Source: an uncultured Alphaproteobacteria bacterium | Lineage (GTDB): Bacteria; Pseudomonadota; Alphaproteobacteria; HIMB59 | Direction of reading: 5' to 3' | DNA: 64,000 nt | Assembly: GCA_902521795.1 (NCBI GenBank) | Contig: CABYSX010000004.1 | Location: 39,285-103,284, forward strand | Shown here: positions 1-9,612 of the stretch, one piece after another | Layout: every line of letters begins with the position of its first letter | Numbering within the stretch: position 1 is the first letter of the stretch | Notes under the pieces: generated by a model | Database searches by the model: none | What the model was told of the DNA's origin: nothing | What the model saw: only the letters and a program-made list of their open reading frames with translations | Translations under genes and position numbers: made by a program

Positions 1-1090
1 TTCTTAACTGGTCAAAATATGAAAATTCCAACTCTTTTCTGAATTTTAAAGTCCCTGATTTTAAATGGAGCTCATTAAGTAAGATTTTTAAAAATGTTGA
101 TTTACCTGAGCCATTACTTCCTAAAAGTCCTATTCTATCCTTTTTGCTGATTTTCAAATTAAAATTTTTTAAAATTAAGTTTTTATCTTCAGTGTCAAAA
201 TAAAATTCGGCATTATGAAATTCAGCAACATGTTTAAAATTCTTTGAATTTTCATATATTTGATTAATCTCTATTTTTCTTGTTGCTTTTTTAAATTCAC
301 TTATATCTTTTTCTAAATTGTCCTTGAGCTCTTTTGCTTGCTCTAACCTTCTAGTGTTTCGTTTTACTCTTGCTTTTACTCCTTTGTTAGCCCAATTAAC
401 CTCTAGGTTAACAAATTGCTTTCTATTCTGTAATTCTCTTTCTTCTTGTGATAACAAAGTATTAGACCAATTTTCAAAATCACTGTATCCGCTGTTATTT
501 ACTTTCACTCTGGATCGGTCTATCCATAATATTTTATTTGTAAAATTTTTAAGAAATTGTCGATCATGACTTACACATAAAATAGCACTATCTAGTTTTT
601 TCAAATAATTTTCTAGCCATACTATTGTATCTAGGTCTAGATGATTGGTTGGTTCGTCCAAGAGCAAAAGGTCAGATGGTTTTATTAATGTTTTGATTAG
701 ACCTACTCTTCTTTTTTGACCTCCAGATAAATTTTTAATTAAACTATTTTTATCTACACTTAAATTATTACAGAAGATGTCTATTTCGTAAATATCATCT
801 TGATTAGTAATTGCTGATAAAATCTCTTTTTCTACGGTATTATTTTCATTTTGTAATTTATAATTTTGGTTAAAGTAATTAACTGCAATATTGTCAATGC
901 TCCATATTTCACCTAAGTCAATCTCATGTTGACCAGATATGACATTCATTAAAGTGGATTTCCCTGCCCCATTTTTACCAACAAGAGCAATAAAATCTTT
1001 TCTATGAATATTTAAATCTAGTTCCTTAAAAATTTCTTTTTTATGGTAACTGATAGATCCCTCTTTCAGTGAAAATATAAGTTGATTCAT
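1..1090 (-). CDS. uup: ABC-F family ATP-binding protein (Uup-like), C-terminus beyond window
   Basis: Minus-strand reading starts MNQLIFSLKEGSISYHKKEIFKELDLNIHRKDFIALVGKNGAGKSTL; contains LSGGQKRRVGL, LLLLDEPTNHLDLDT and a second Walker A GLLGSNGSGKST; open at window edge. Confidence 0.88.
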   Translation of the reverse strand, partial: MNQLIFSLKEGSISYHKKEIFKELDLNIHRKDFIALVGKNGAGKSTLMNVISGQHEIDLGEIWSIDNIAVNYFNQNYKLQNENNTVEKEILSAITNQDDIYEIDIFCNNLSVDKNSLIKNLSGGQKRRVGLIKTLIKPSDLLLLDEPTNHLDLDTIVWLENYLKKLDSAILCVSHDRQFLKNFTNKILWIDRSRVKVNNSGYSDFENWSNTLLSQEERELQNRKQFVNLEVNWANKGVKARVKRNTRRLEQAKELKDNLEKDISEFKKATRKIEINQIYENSKNFKHVAEFHNAEFYFDTEDKNLILKNFNLKISKKDRIGLLGSNGSGKSTFLKILLNELHLKSGTLKFRKELEFSYFDQLR

Positions 1091-1115
1091 ATTATTTTAA
1101 TATATAACTCAGAAA

Positions 1116-1190
1116 TGGCTGGGGCGGTAGGATTCGAACCTACGCATGCCGATACCAAAAACCGGTGCCTTACCGCTTGGCTACGCCCCA
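1116..1190 (-). tRNA. tRNA-Gln (anticodon TTG), CCA encoded
   Basis: Reverse complement TGGGGCGTAGCCAAGCGGTAAGGCACCGGTTTTTGGTATCGGCATGCGTAGGTTCGAATCCTACCGCCCCAGCCA folds as a cloverleaf with a TTG anticodon loop. Confidence 0.95.
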
Positions 1191-1206
1191 TCAGGAATTA
1201 ATGAAC

Positions 1207-2025
1207 TTATCCGAAATAAAGAGATTTTTCAATTCTAACTAGAGGGTAAAATTTATTGATATTCCTCAAAATTTGCCTTTCTTTCGAAATTTCCTTAAAA
1301 GATAGAAAAATAGAAGACCCACTACCACTCATACCAAATTTTAGAAAATCTCTCCTAAAAAATGAAAGATACATAAATATCTCCTTAAATTCTTGATTTA
1401 AAATCATTGAGGACCTAGTTAAATTATTTTGAGAATTATGCTTACTATTTATTTGTGTATTATAATTTTTAAAGTGGTTATAAATATTTTTAGTTAAATT
1501 TTTTTTTAAAGGTAAAATTATAAAAATTTTCTTCCATGAATTCATTTTAGCTTTGGAATAATTAAATTTATTTAATCCATCAATAATTTTTGGATATTTA
1601 TCAATAAATAAAAGTACATCTGATCCAATTAATGGAGCATCTTTTTTAAAATTATTTGATTTAATTTGATGATATTTATACAAAAACTTTAAAATTGAGG
1701 CAGCATTAGAAGACCCTCCACCTAGACCATATCCGATAGGTATATTTTTATGAACCAAAAATTTTAATTTAGTTCTAGTTTTATATCTTTGATCGAAAAA
1801 TGTAATTGTTTTTTTAATTATATCATTTTTTAAATTTATTATTTTATTATTATGATCACGATAAGTAATATGTAATTTTGAGTGATTTGAAACAAAAATT
1901 AAATCTTTTATGTTTAATAATACAACCTTTGAAGAAATTTTATGTTTTTCATAATTTTCATCATAATATTTTATTTTTAAATCAAAATTTATCTTGGCAG
2001 GGCAAATTAGTTTAGTTTTATTCAT
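1207..2025 (-). CDS. ispE: 4-diphosphocytidyl-2-C-methyl-D-erythritol kinase
   Basis: GHMP kinase motif PIGYGLGGGSSNAAS; N-term PAKINFDLKI; C-term MSGSGSSIF. Confidence 0.92.
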   Translation of the reverse strand: MNKTKLICPAKINFDLKIKYYDENYEKHKISSKVVLLNIKDLIFVSNHSKLHITYRDHNNKIINLKNDIIKKTITFFDQRYKTRTKLKFLVHKNIPIGYGLGGGSSNAASILKFLYKYHQIKSNNFKKDAPLIGSDVLLFIDKYPKIIDGLNKFNYSKAKMNSWKKIFIILPLKKNLTKNIYNHFKNYNTQINSKHNSQNNLTRSSMILNQEFKEIFMYLSFFRRDFLKFGMSGSGSSIFLSFKEISKERQILRNINKFYPLVRIEKSLYFG

Positions 2026-3610
2026 TTCTATTTAAAACTTCATCAAATTTAAAATAGTCTTTGTGAAATAATAAGATTTTGTTATCAAGAAATTTAGCTT
2101 CTTTAAATCTGCCTTGTTGATAATAAATTTGTGACAAATGGTCAATTATTTCTGGCTCTGAGGGCTCTAGCGTATATGCGTTATAAATCCATTTTTCAGC
2201 TAAATTTAGATTATTTTTCTTATAATAAAGCCACCCTAAGCTGTCGAGTATAGCTCCATTATTATAGTCAGAGTCTTTGACTGCTTTTTGTAGCATATCT
2301 TCTGCAAGATCCAATTTTCTTTCATTTTCAACCCATAAATATGCAAGATAGTTTAACACATAGGGATATGAACTGTCAGAGATATCAATGCTCCTTTGGA
2401 TGAAATCTTCAGCAGTTTTAATTTCATTATTTCTCTCAAGCAAAATGCCATATTTAAATAAATGGATAGGGTCATCTGATTTTTTTAAAATATTCAAACA
2501 ACAGTTATTGATAAAATCTAAAGCTGCCTGATCGTCATTTGAACGGTACATTTCCATTGCTAAAATGAATGCTAAATCCAAATGACTCCAATCACTACCA
2601 TGATTTATATTATTGAAGAAGTAGACTAATTCACTTAAATTACTATCTAGTTTGATGGAAGATGAAATATATAGGTAGTTTCTAAAAAAATTGAAATTAG
2701 AATTACTTGAATTAAAATTTTTTATTAAATCAAGTATGTCTTTATTAGGATTTAATTCAGCTAAGAATGAGAGTTTTTTATAATTGTAATAATCTTTATT
2801 TTTTGAGTCTATTTGAATTAAATAAGATAATAATGCAAGTGCACTTTTATACTCACCTGCATAAAAATAATAAGTACTAGTTTGAAATAGTTGAAGATAT
2901 ATAACGTCTTTATAATCTTTAACTATAAAGTCCTTATCTAATTCTAAAGATAAATTATTTAACATAGTCGAAGATTTTATAAATTTTGCAATTGGAAAAT
3001 TTAGGTCATTAGAACTAAAAGTATTATTCAATAGATTTATTTCTTTTGAATTAAAAATAGAAAGGGATTCTAGGTTGGTGGTTAATTCTTTATTTATCTT
3101 ACTTAAACGGCTTATGTCTTTTCTTAAGTGGTAGTAATAAATTTTATTTATATATATTAAATTTATAAATCTACTATCAATAGTATTTAAATTTTGTAAA
3201 TTACTCTCAATATTTTTATTATCACAAAATGACATCCAAAAATTTATGCTTTTTAAAATAGACTCCTCAAAAATGTAAATTTGTTTTTTATTTGGAAGAT
3301 TTGAACAATTATTTTCACTCAGATTATTCAAAAAGTACAGAATTTCATGAACAAATCCCTTTTTATTTTCATTCATACTATTTAATTTGTAATCGCCTAT
3401 AATAATTTTACTTAGTAGATCCGAGGACTGGTCACTTGATAATTCGTACTTGGGTAATTTCTCCCATGTTAAATAATCATTATTGTATTCGGCATATATA
3501 GAACTTAGAAGTTGATTATCAAATGTATTTTTTAATTGAGACCCATATGCATGTACAATAAATCCCAAAAAACATATACTGTAATAAAATATAGATAATT
3601 TTTTAAACAT
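2018..3610 (-). CDS. TPR-repeat protein with N-terminal signal peptide
   Basis: Hydrophobic N-term MFKKLSIFYYSICFLGFIVHAYG; C-terminal TPR-like units (GAILDSLGWLYYKKNNLNLAEKWIYNAYTLEP). Confidence 0.8.
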   Translation of the reverse strand: MFKKLSIFYYSICFLGFIVHAYGSQLKNTFDNQLLSSIYAEYNNDYLTWEKLPKYELSSDQSSDLLSKIIIGDYKLNSMNENKKGFVHEILYFLNNLSENNCSNLPNKKQIYIFEESILKSINFWMSFCDNKNIESNLQNLNTIDSRFINLIYINKIYYYHLRKDISRLSKINKELTTNLESLSIFNSKEINLLNNTFSSNDLNFPIAKFIKSSTMLNNLSLELDKDFIVKDYKDVIYLQLFQTSTYYFYAGEYKSALALLSYLIQIDSKNKDYYNYKKLSFLAELNPNKDILDLIKNFNSSNSNFNFFRNYLYISSSIKLDSNLSELVYFFNNINHGSDWSHLDLAFILAMEMYRSNDDQAALDFINNCCLNILKKSDDPIHLFKYGILLERNNEIKTAEDFIQRSIDISDSSYPYVLNYLAYLWVENERKLDLAEDMLQKAVKDSDYNNGAILDSLGWLYYKKNNLNLAEKWIYNAYTLEPSEPEIIDHLSQIYYQQGRFKEAKFLDNKILLFHKDYFKFDEVLNRNE

Positions 3611-4286
3611 GAAACAACTAGACTACCAAAAAAATATTCTTTTGGAATTGATGAATCTTGATGAATTTAAACAAAAAGATTTCGTTGAGAATAAAAATGA
3701 ACAAATAACTTCATGTAATATAACAAGTCCAAGCAAGGCCAGTAGTATTAATCAGCTTGAGGATTTTTTGAAAGAAGAATTATTAAAATTAAATATAGAT
3801 AAATCAATTAAACTAGTAGAGGGTAATAAAAATTCTAAGATTTTATTCTTTTATGGTAAATGTGATATTTCAGACACAAAAATAATAGATAACAAAAACG
3901 GTGAGTTATTTGATAAAATGCTCTCCTCAATAAAACTAGACAGGAAACAAATAAGCTTAGCTTCTTATATACCTAGAGGTATAGGTGAGTTTGAGAATGA
4001 TCATAAAATGATTACCACTTTACAATTGATAAATTATCGTTTGATTGAATTGATTAATCCAAAATATTTAATAATTATGTCAAATTATTGTATTAAGATG
4101 TTATTAGCTGCAGATTTATCCTCAATGTCTCTTCGAGGTAAGTGGTTTGACTTTAATACCCCAAATGACGTAGTCCCAAAAAAATGCCGTGTGCTCTATG
4201 AGCCATCTTTGCTTATTAACAACCCAGATCTCAAAAAAGATGCTTGGGAAGATTTAAAAGAAATAAAAAAACAACTGGGTGGTTAG
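3609..4286 (+). CDS. Uracil-DNA glycosylase superfamily (type 4/5-like) protein with degenerate motifs
   Basis: Fold-level resemblance (FDKML, YLIIMSN, YEPSLLINNP) and genomic context; canonical GEAPG motif and Fe-S cysteines not evident. Confidence 0.55.
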   Translation: MKQLDYQKNILLELMNLDEFKQKDFVENKNEQITSCNITSPSKASSINQLEDFLKEELLKLNIDKSIKLVEGNKNSKILFFYGKCDISDTKIIDNKNGELFDKMLSSIKLDRKQISLASYIPRGIGEFENDHKMITTLQLINYRLIELINPKYLIIMSNYCIKMLLAADLSSMSLRGKWFDFNTPNDVVPKKCRVLYEPSLLINNPDLKKDAWEDLKEIKKQLGG

Positions 4287-4288
4287 AA

Positions 4289-5968
4289 ATGAAAATTGTT
4301 CTCATATTAATCTCACTTTTTTACTCACAAACTATATTTGCCCTTAGTTCAAAAGATATAGGTCTCTACAAAAGTATTTTTAACGATTACAGAGATGGTA
4401 ATTTTGCTAGAGGTGATAAAAGTATTGCAAAACTTGATGATTTAATACTCATAGGTCATGTTCAAGCTTTAAAACTCCTCCATCCTACTGCACATCGATC
4501 CAGTTTTTTAGAACTACGAGATTGGTTAAGTGAATACAGTGATCAATATGAAGCGAGAAGGATTTATAAATTAGGTGTGCGTAGAATGCCAGATGGAGCA
4601 AAAAGACCAAAAAAAAATTCATACCCTCTCTTTAATGAAATCTTTCAAAAAGATAAAACAGAAGCTACCAATTCAAGTAAATCAAATAAAATATTTTCAA
4701 ATAAGAATTACTCAAAAAAAATTAGTATTTATAACACTGTAAGATCAAGAGTTGGTAGAGGATGGCCAACTGGAGCTTTAGAATATTTGAATCACCACAT
4801 AAAATATTTTAATCAAAAAGAGAAGTCGTTTTTATTATCAAAAATTGCCAATGGGTATTATCTCGCAGATTTAGATGATAAGGCTATTAATGTGCTTAAC
4901 GATGAGGCATTTTTAAGTCAACCTTACTCTGAAGGCTTGTGGATTAAGGGTCTCTCATATTATAGAAAAGGTAAATATCAGAGAGCTTCAAGGCAGTTTT
5001 TAATACTCTCAAAAATTTCAGATAACAAATGGCTCAGCGATGCTGGAGCATATTGGTCATTTTTATCATCCACAAAAGATGCTGATGATGTTATTACCTT
5101 TAAAGCTTCGTTAGAGGCTTTGAATAAATCTTGTAGGCCAAGTTTTAATATTTATTCCATTTTATCTTGTAGAATAATTGATAAGACCATTCAGGACTTT
5201 GAATTTAACACCTCTATAATGAACTCAGATCTTGACTCATTTTTAGATACAAAATTAGGTAAGAGAATTCAGGCATTAATAGACATTGATGAACTGCCAA
5301 TCGCAGAGATTGAGTTAAATAGACTTCAAAACATTACTAATGATAGATTTAAAAGACTAATTTTAAATTTTTCTATTAAAAATGACCTAAGTTCTCTTCA
5401 AATTAAAACAGCAAAATATTTATTTAAAGATGATGCTCCCATAGATTATCTTTATCCAACACCACAATGGATTCAAAATTATAATTTCAACGATATAGAC
5501 CCAACTATTATCATAAGCATGATAAGACAGGAGTCCCAATTTAGCGCTTTTGCAAAAAGTGGAAAAAGCGCATATGGATTAATGCAAATTCTTCCCTCCA
5601 CAGCCCGTATGGTAAATAAAAAACATCAATTTAAATCAAATCCTAGAATATTGTATAATCCTGAAATTAATGTCGAAACAGGAAGTCTTTATTTACAAAA
5701 TTTATTATCCATAAATTATATAGAGGGTGATTTATTGAAAGCACTAATCTCTTATAATGCCGGACCCGGAAATCTTTCAAAATGGATGAAAAAAACTTCT
5801 TTTAATAATGATAGCTTTCTTTTAATAGAATCTATTCCATCAAGAGAAACTAGATTATTTGTAGAGCGAGTTCTAACTAATCTTGTTATTTATGAATTAA
5901 TAAACCATAATTCTTTTGATTATGCTGATGAATTGATAGCAACTAATACGATTTTGATTAATGATTGA
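4289..5968 (+). CDS. slt: Soluble lytic murein transglycosylase (Slt family)
   Basis: C-terminal SLT domain: IISMIRQESQFSAFAKSGKSAYGLMQILPSTA ... ALISYNAGPGN; start placed at MKIVLILISLFYSQTIFA signal peptide, not the longer ORF start at 4244. Confidence 0.9.
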   Translation: MKIVLILISLFYSQTIFALSSKDIGLYKSIFNDYRDGNFARGDKSIAKLDDLILIGHVQALKLLHPTAHRSSFLELRDWLSEYSDQYEARRIYKLGVRRMPDGAKRPKKNSYPLFNEIFQKDKTEATNSSKSNKIFSNKNYSKKISIYNTVRSRVGRGWPTGALEYLNHHIKYFNQKEKSFLLSKIANGYYLADLDDKAINVLNDEAFLSQPYSEGLWIKGLSYYRKGKYQRASRQFLILSKISDNKWLSDAGAYWSFLSSTKDADDVITFKASLEALNKSCRPSFNIYSILSCRIIDKTIQDFEFNTSIMNSDLDSFLDTKLGKRIQALIDIDELPIAEIELNRLQNITNDRFKRLILNFSIKNDLSSLQIKTAKYLFKDDAPIDYLYPTPQWIQNYNFNDIDPTIIISMIRQESQFSAFAKSGKSAYGLMQILPSTARMVNKKHQFKSNPRILYNPEINVETGSLYLQNLLSINYIEGDLLKALISYNAGPGNLSKWMKKTSFNNDSFLLIESIPSRETRLFVERVLTNLVIYELINHNSFDYADELIATNTILIND

Positions 5969-6482
5969 CGAAACAATAACATTTAAAAAAATAAATATTG
6001 CCGTCATTACTTTATCGGACACAAGAAAAGAGAGTGATGATAAATCTGGCAATACACTAAAGGATCTAATACTTCAAAAAGGACATAATGTTTCTCATTA
6101 TCAAATTATCGAAGACGAACCAGAAATCTTTATACCTATAATTCAAGACTTAACTAACACTGTTGAAAACGATGTAATAATTACAACAGGAGGAACTGGT
6201 TTAACGGGAAGAGATAATACTATTGATGCTTTGAAAAAAATATCTCAAATTGAAATACCAGGATTTGGTGAATTATTTAGACAACTCAGTTATCAAAAAA
6301 TTGGAACTTCAACCATACAATCTCGAGCAAGTGCCTTTTTATTAAATCAAACTTATATTTTTTGCTTGCCTGGATCTACTTCTGCTGTTCGAGATGCTTG
6401 GAATGATATTCTTTTTCATCAATTAGATATAAGACACAAACCATGTAATTTTATCGAATTGATACCAAGACTTGATGAGTGA
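5961..6482 (+). CDS. moaB: Molybdenum cofactor biosynthesis protein B
   Basis: DVIITTGGTGLTGRDNTIDAL, FCLPGSTSAVRDAW motifs. Confidence 0.9.
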   Translation: MIDETITFKKINIAVITLSDTRKESDDKSGNTLKDLILQKGHNVSHYQIIEDEPEIFIPIIQDLTNTVENDVIITTGGTGLTGRDNTIDALKKISQIEIPGFGELFRQLSYQKIGTSTIQSRASAFLLNQTYIFCLPGSTSAVRDAWNDILFHQLDIRHKPCNFIELIPRLDE

Positions 6483-7077
6483 ATATGTCGTTGGTGTTGA
6501 TGAAGTTGGTAGAGGTTCTCTTGTTGGAAGTATAATAGTTTGTGCATTTAGATCTCAAAATTCTTTCTTTAAAGTACTTCCTTTCGATGTTTCTGACTCA
6601 AAAAAAATAAATAAAAAAAAGAGAGAGGAAATTTATAACTATTTCAAATTAAATAGGGGCTTTAATTTTAATTATCAAATTATTGTTGGAAAAAAAAAAT
6701 TTATTGAAAAATTTAATATTCACAATGTAGTTTTGCAAAGCATGAAGCAATCAATTATTTTGTTATCTAAAAAAACGGATACAGTCATTATTGACGGGAA
6801 ATTTATCCCAAATGGTATGGAGGATTATAAAGTAAAAGCCCTAGTCAAAGCAGACGATAAAATAAATCAAGTCTCTGCAGCCTCTATTATTGCAAAAGTA
6901 TATAGGGACAAATTAATCACCAAACTTCACTTCAAAGATAATGTTTATCAATGGAATAAAAATGCAGGTTATGGAACTAAAAATCATTTAGAAGCTATTT
7001 ATTCACATGGTGTCAGTAAATTTCATCGGACAACTTATCAACCAATAAGTAAATTTATCAAAAAGTTATCTACTTAG
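6472..7077 (+). CDS. rnhB: Ribonuclease HII
   Basis: VVGVDEVGRGSLVGSIIVCAF; DSKKINKKKRE; AASIIAKVYRD; GYGTKNH. Confidence 0.95.
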   Translation: MMSEYVVGVDEVGRGSLVGSIIVCAFRSQNSFFKVLPFDVSDSKKINKKKREEIYNYFKLNRGFNFNYQIIVGKKKFIEKFNIHNVVLQSMKQSIILLSKKTDTVIIDGKFIPNGMEDYKVKALVKADDKINQVSAASIIAKVYRDKLITKLHFKDNVYQWNKNAGYGTKNHLEAIYSHGVSKFHRTTYQPISKFIKKLST

Positions 7078-7138
7078 TTATCAACAGACTACAATGCTTT
7101 TTTTACACATGATTCTATATAAGTAATAAGATTCCGTA

Positions 7139-8203
7139 GTGTTAAAACAAAATAGTCTTTACCTAGGTGATTGCATTGATCTATTTGAAAAAGTTGAAGA
7201 CCATACTATAGATTTAATTTTTTTGGACCCCCCTTACAATTTGCAACTAAATAAAGTTTTAACTAGACCAAACCATTCTGTTGTCAATGGAGTAACTCAA
7301 GATTGGGACAAATTTGATAATTACGCTAGCTATGATGAATTTACCCTTACGTATTTACGTGAGTGTAAAAGAGTTTTAAAACCAGATGGTGGATTATGGA
7401 TTATAGGGTCTTATCACAATATATTTAGAATTGGGAAAATTCTTCAAGATCTAAACTTTTGGATTTTGAATGATGTAATTTGGGCTAAATCAAATCCTTT
7501 ACCAAATTTCAGAGCAACAAGACTTACAAATGCTCATGAAACTCTTATTTGGTGCTCAAAAAAACCTAAATCAAAATACCAATTTAATTATCACACTTTA
7601 AAAGTTGCCAACGAAGATAAACAAGAGAGAAGTATTTGGAATTTTCCTATTTGTTCAGGTAAAGAAAGAATTAAAAATAAAACAAACCAAACAGCCCACC
7701 CTACTCAAAAACCTTTAGCTTTGATGAAAAAAATAATACTACAATCATCAATTCAAGGAGATCTGATTTTAGAACCATTTGCGGGTACGGCAAGTTTTTG
7801 TGCTGAGGGAAAATATTTAGGTAGAAATTATATAGGTTTTGAAAAGGATAAAAATTATTTTAATTTAGCTGAAAAAAGATTAAAAAAAATTAAATCTCTA
7901 AAAAATAACTTATTAGAAGTTAATGAAAAAGATAAACCAGTTCAAAAAATTCCTTTCGCAAGTTTAATTGATAATGGTCATTTAAAACCAGGATCTATAC
8001 TTTATAATAATAATAAAAACTATAAAGCTACTGTGCTTCCAGACGGAAGCATAACATACAAAAATGATAGAGGATCAATTCATAAAATAGCTGCAAAAGT
8101 AAATAAGACATCAAGTTTTAATGGATGGGATTTCTGGCATTACGAGGATAAAAAAAAGAATTTAATATCTATAGATATGATAAGAAAAAAGATGAGGGGT
8201 TAG
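7139..8203 (+). CDS. ccrM: Cell-cycle-type DNA adenine-N6 methyltransferase (CcrM, GANTC)
   Basis: DLIFLDPPYNLQL, WIIGSYHNIFRIG, WILNDVIWAKSNPLPNFRATRLTNAHETLIW, HPTQKP, DLILEPFAGT; C-terminal RAMA-like domain; flanked by rnhB and mutY; GTG start. Confidence 0.93.
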   Translation: MLKQNSLYLGDCIDLFEKVEDHTIDLIFLDPPYNLQLNKVLTRPNHSVVNGVTQDWDKFDNYASYDEFTLTYLRECKRVLKPDGGLWIIGSYHNIFRIGKILQDLNFWILNDVIWAKSNPLPNFRATRLTNAHETLIWCSKKPKSKYQFNYHTLKVANEDKQERSIWNFPICSGKERIKNKTNQTAHPTQKPLALMKKIILQSSIQGDLILEPFAGTASFCAEGKYLGRNYIGFEKDKNYFNLAEKRLKKIKSLKNNLLEVNEKDKPVQKIPFASLIDNGHLKPGSILYNNNKNYKATVLPDGSITYKNDRGSIHKIAAKVNKTSSFNGWDFWHYEDKKKNLISIDMIRKKMRG

Positions 8204-9198
8204 TTAAGTATTTTTTTAAATAATGTTGGTAAAGCAAGTTCTTTTGTTTTTATCTTTTCGATCCATACTGTATTAGCAATTTTTAATTTTTTTTGATTTA
8301 ATTTATAAACATTAACTTGAAAGTGGTTATTTGTAATTACAAATTTAAAACTTTTGATCTTCTCTTTTTTTTTTAATTTTATGTTTGAGATAAATTCTTC
8401 ATCCAAATTTGAGGGTAAATGGATAAAATTTTTGTAAAATTGAAATTTTGGTTTTTTTATAAAACAAATGTGTAAAGGGGAGTTTAGTATATAAAAGTCA
8501 ATTTTTTTATTAATTTTTTTTGTATTTTGATTATTTTCAAATTTTTGAAAAGCTGATTTACAAAAATTAGAAAATTTACATTTATCACAATCAGGATTAT
8601 TTTTTTTACAAATTATAGAACTAAAATCCATCATAGACTCAGCTAAACTTCTATAGGAAATCTTTTTTTTACAAGCCAAACTTAATATACTTTCAACTTC
8701 ATTATCTTTAAAATTAGCACCAGATATTCTTTCTACTAATCTTTTCACATTAACATCAATAGGGAATGCTTTTTGGTTATGGCCTATAGCTAATATTGCA
8801 CTTGATGTGTATCTACCAACACCAGGTAAGGAAATTAGCGAATCCCTATTATCTGGTAAAACACCATTAAATTTATTGTTAATAATTGTTACTGCTTTGA
8901 ATAAATTTACTGCCCTGTTGTAATAACCTAAACCTGACCAAACTTTGAGTAATTGTTCTAATTTTTTATTTTTAAAAGAATTAAAACTTGGAAAAATGTT
9001 TATTATTTCTAATATTTTGTTTTCTACTGTTTTCACAGTAGTTTGTTGAAGCATAATTTCTGATAAATAAGTTAGATATAAATCTCTATTTCTTCTCCAA
9101 TATAAGTTTCTTTGATTTTTTTTAAACCAATGTAGAATTAATGGAATAAATTTATTTTTATGAAAAAATTCTCCAAGCTCAATGACATTGCTTTTCAT
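8200..9198 (-). CDS. mutY: A/G-specific adenine glycosylase
   Basis: WRRNRDLYLTYLSEIMLQQTTV, LPGVGRYTSSAILAI, Fe-S motif CKKNNPDCDKCKFSNFC. Confidence 0.93.
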   Translation of the reverse strand: MKSNVIELGEFFHKNKFIPLILHWFKKNQRNLYWRRNRDLYLTYLSEIMLQQTTVKTVENKILEIINIFPSFNSFKNKKLEQLLKVWSGLGYYNRAVNLFKAVTIINNKFNGVLPDNRDSLISLPGVGRYTSSAILAIGHNQKAFPIDVNVKRLVERISGANFKDNEVESILSLACKKKISYRSLAESMMDFSSIICKKNNPDCDKCKFSNFCKSAFQKFENNQNTKKINKKIDFYILNSPLHICFIKKPKFQFYKNFIHLPSNLDEEFISNIKLKKKEKIKSFKFVITNNHFQVNVYKLNQKKLKIANTVWIEKIKTKELALPTLFKKILN

Positions 9199-9612
9199 TT
9201 AGTTAATAAAGTAAATAAAAAAAAACTAAAAATAAATACTCTTCTTCTTAAAGATTGGGAGTATATTTTTGGTAAAAATAATAAATTTGTTAAATTAAAA
9301 AAAACTATAATTAATCATAGAATAGAATCTGTTATCTTTGAATTTAGAGTGAACCCTAGTAAATCATTTGAGATGCACTCTAAGACAAATGAAATCATCA
9401 TAAAAATAGAGGAAGTGACTGGAACAAGAGTAAATAAAATCGTATTTTTTCAAGACCTTTCTCATAGTAATTCAAAGTTTGATAATAATACTAACTTATC
9501 CAACAAAGCTTCTGGAAAAACTCTTAATAATCAAAAATTTAATGATATAAAAGATCAAGAAGTAAGATCTATTTTTGAAAATATTAATAAAAGGATATAT
9601 GAAAATAATTAG
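9160..9612 (+). CDS. DUF721 / DciA-like protein
   Basis: IAFHLVNKVNKK...LLLKDWEYIFG...ITGTRVNKIVF-like pattern; mutY-DUF721-dsbA-smc neighbourhood. Confidence 0.7.
   Translation: MKKFSKLNDIAFHLVNKVNKKKLKINTLLLKDWEYIFGKNNKFVKLKKTIINHRIESVIFEFRVNPSKSFEMHSKTNEIIIKIEEVTGTRVNKIVFFQDLSHSNSKFDNNTNLSNKASGKTLNNQKFNDIKDQEVRSIFENINKRIYENN

Noticed and set aside
318-569. Plus-strand 83-aa ORF
   Set aside because: Antisense shadow of the clear ABC-F ATPase gene on the minus strand; no recognisable protein.
7036-7086. DnaA-box-like TTATCAACA/TTATCAACC near the end of rnhB
   Set aside because: Only loose matches, partly in coding sequence, with no AT-rich unwinding element or origin-associated genes; insufficient for a replication origin call.
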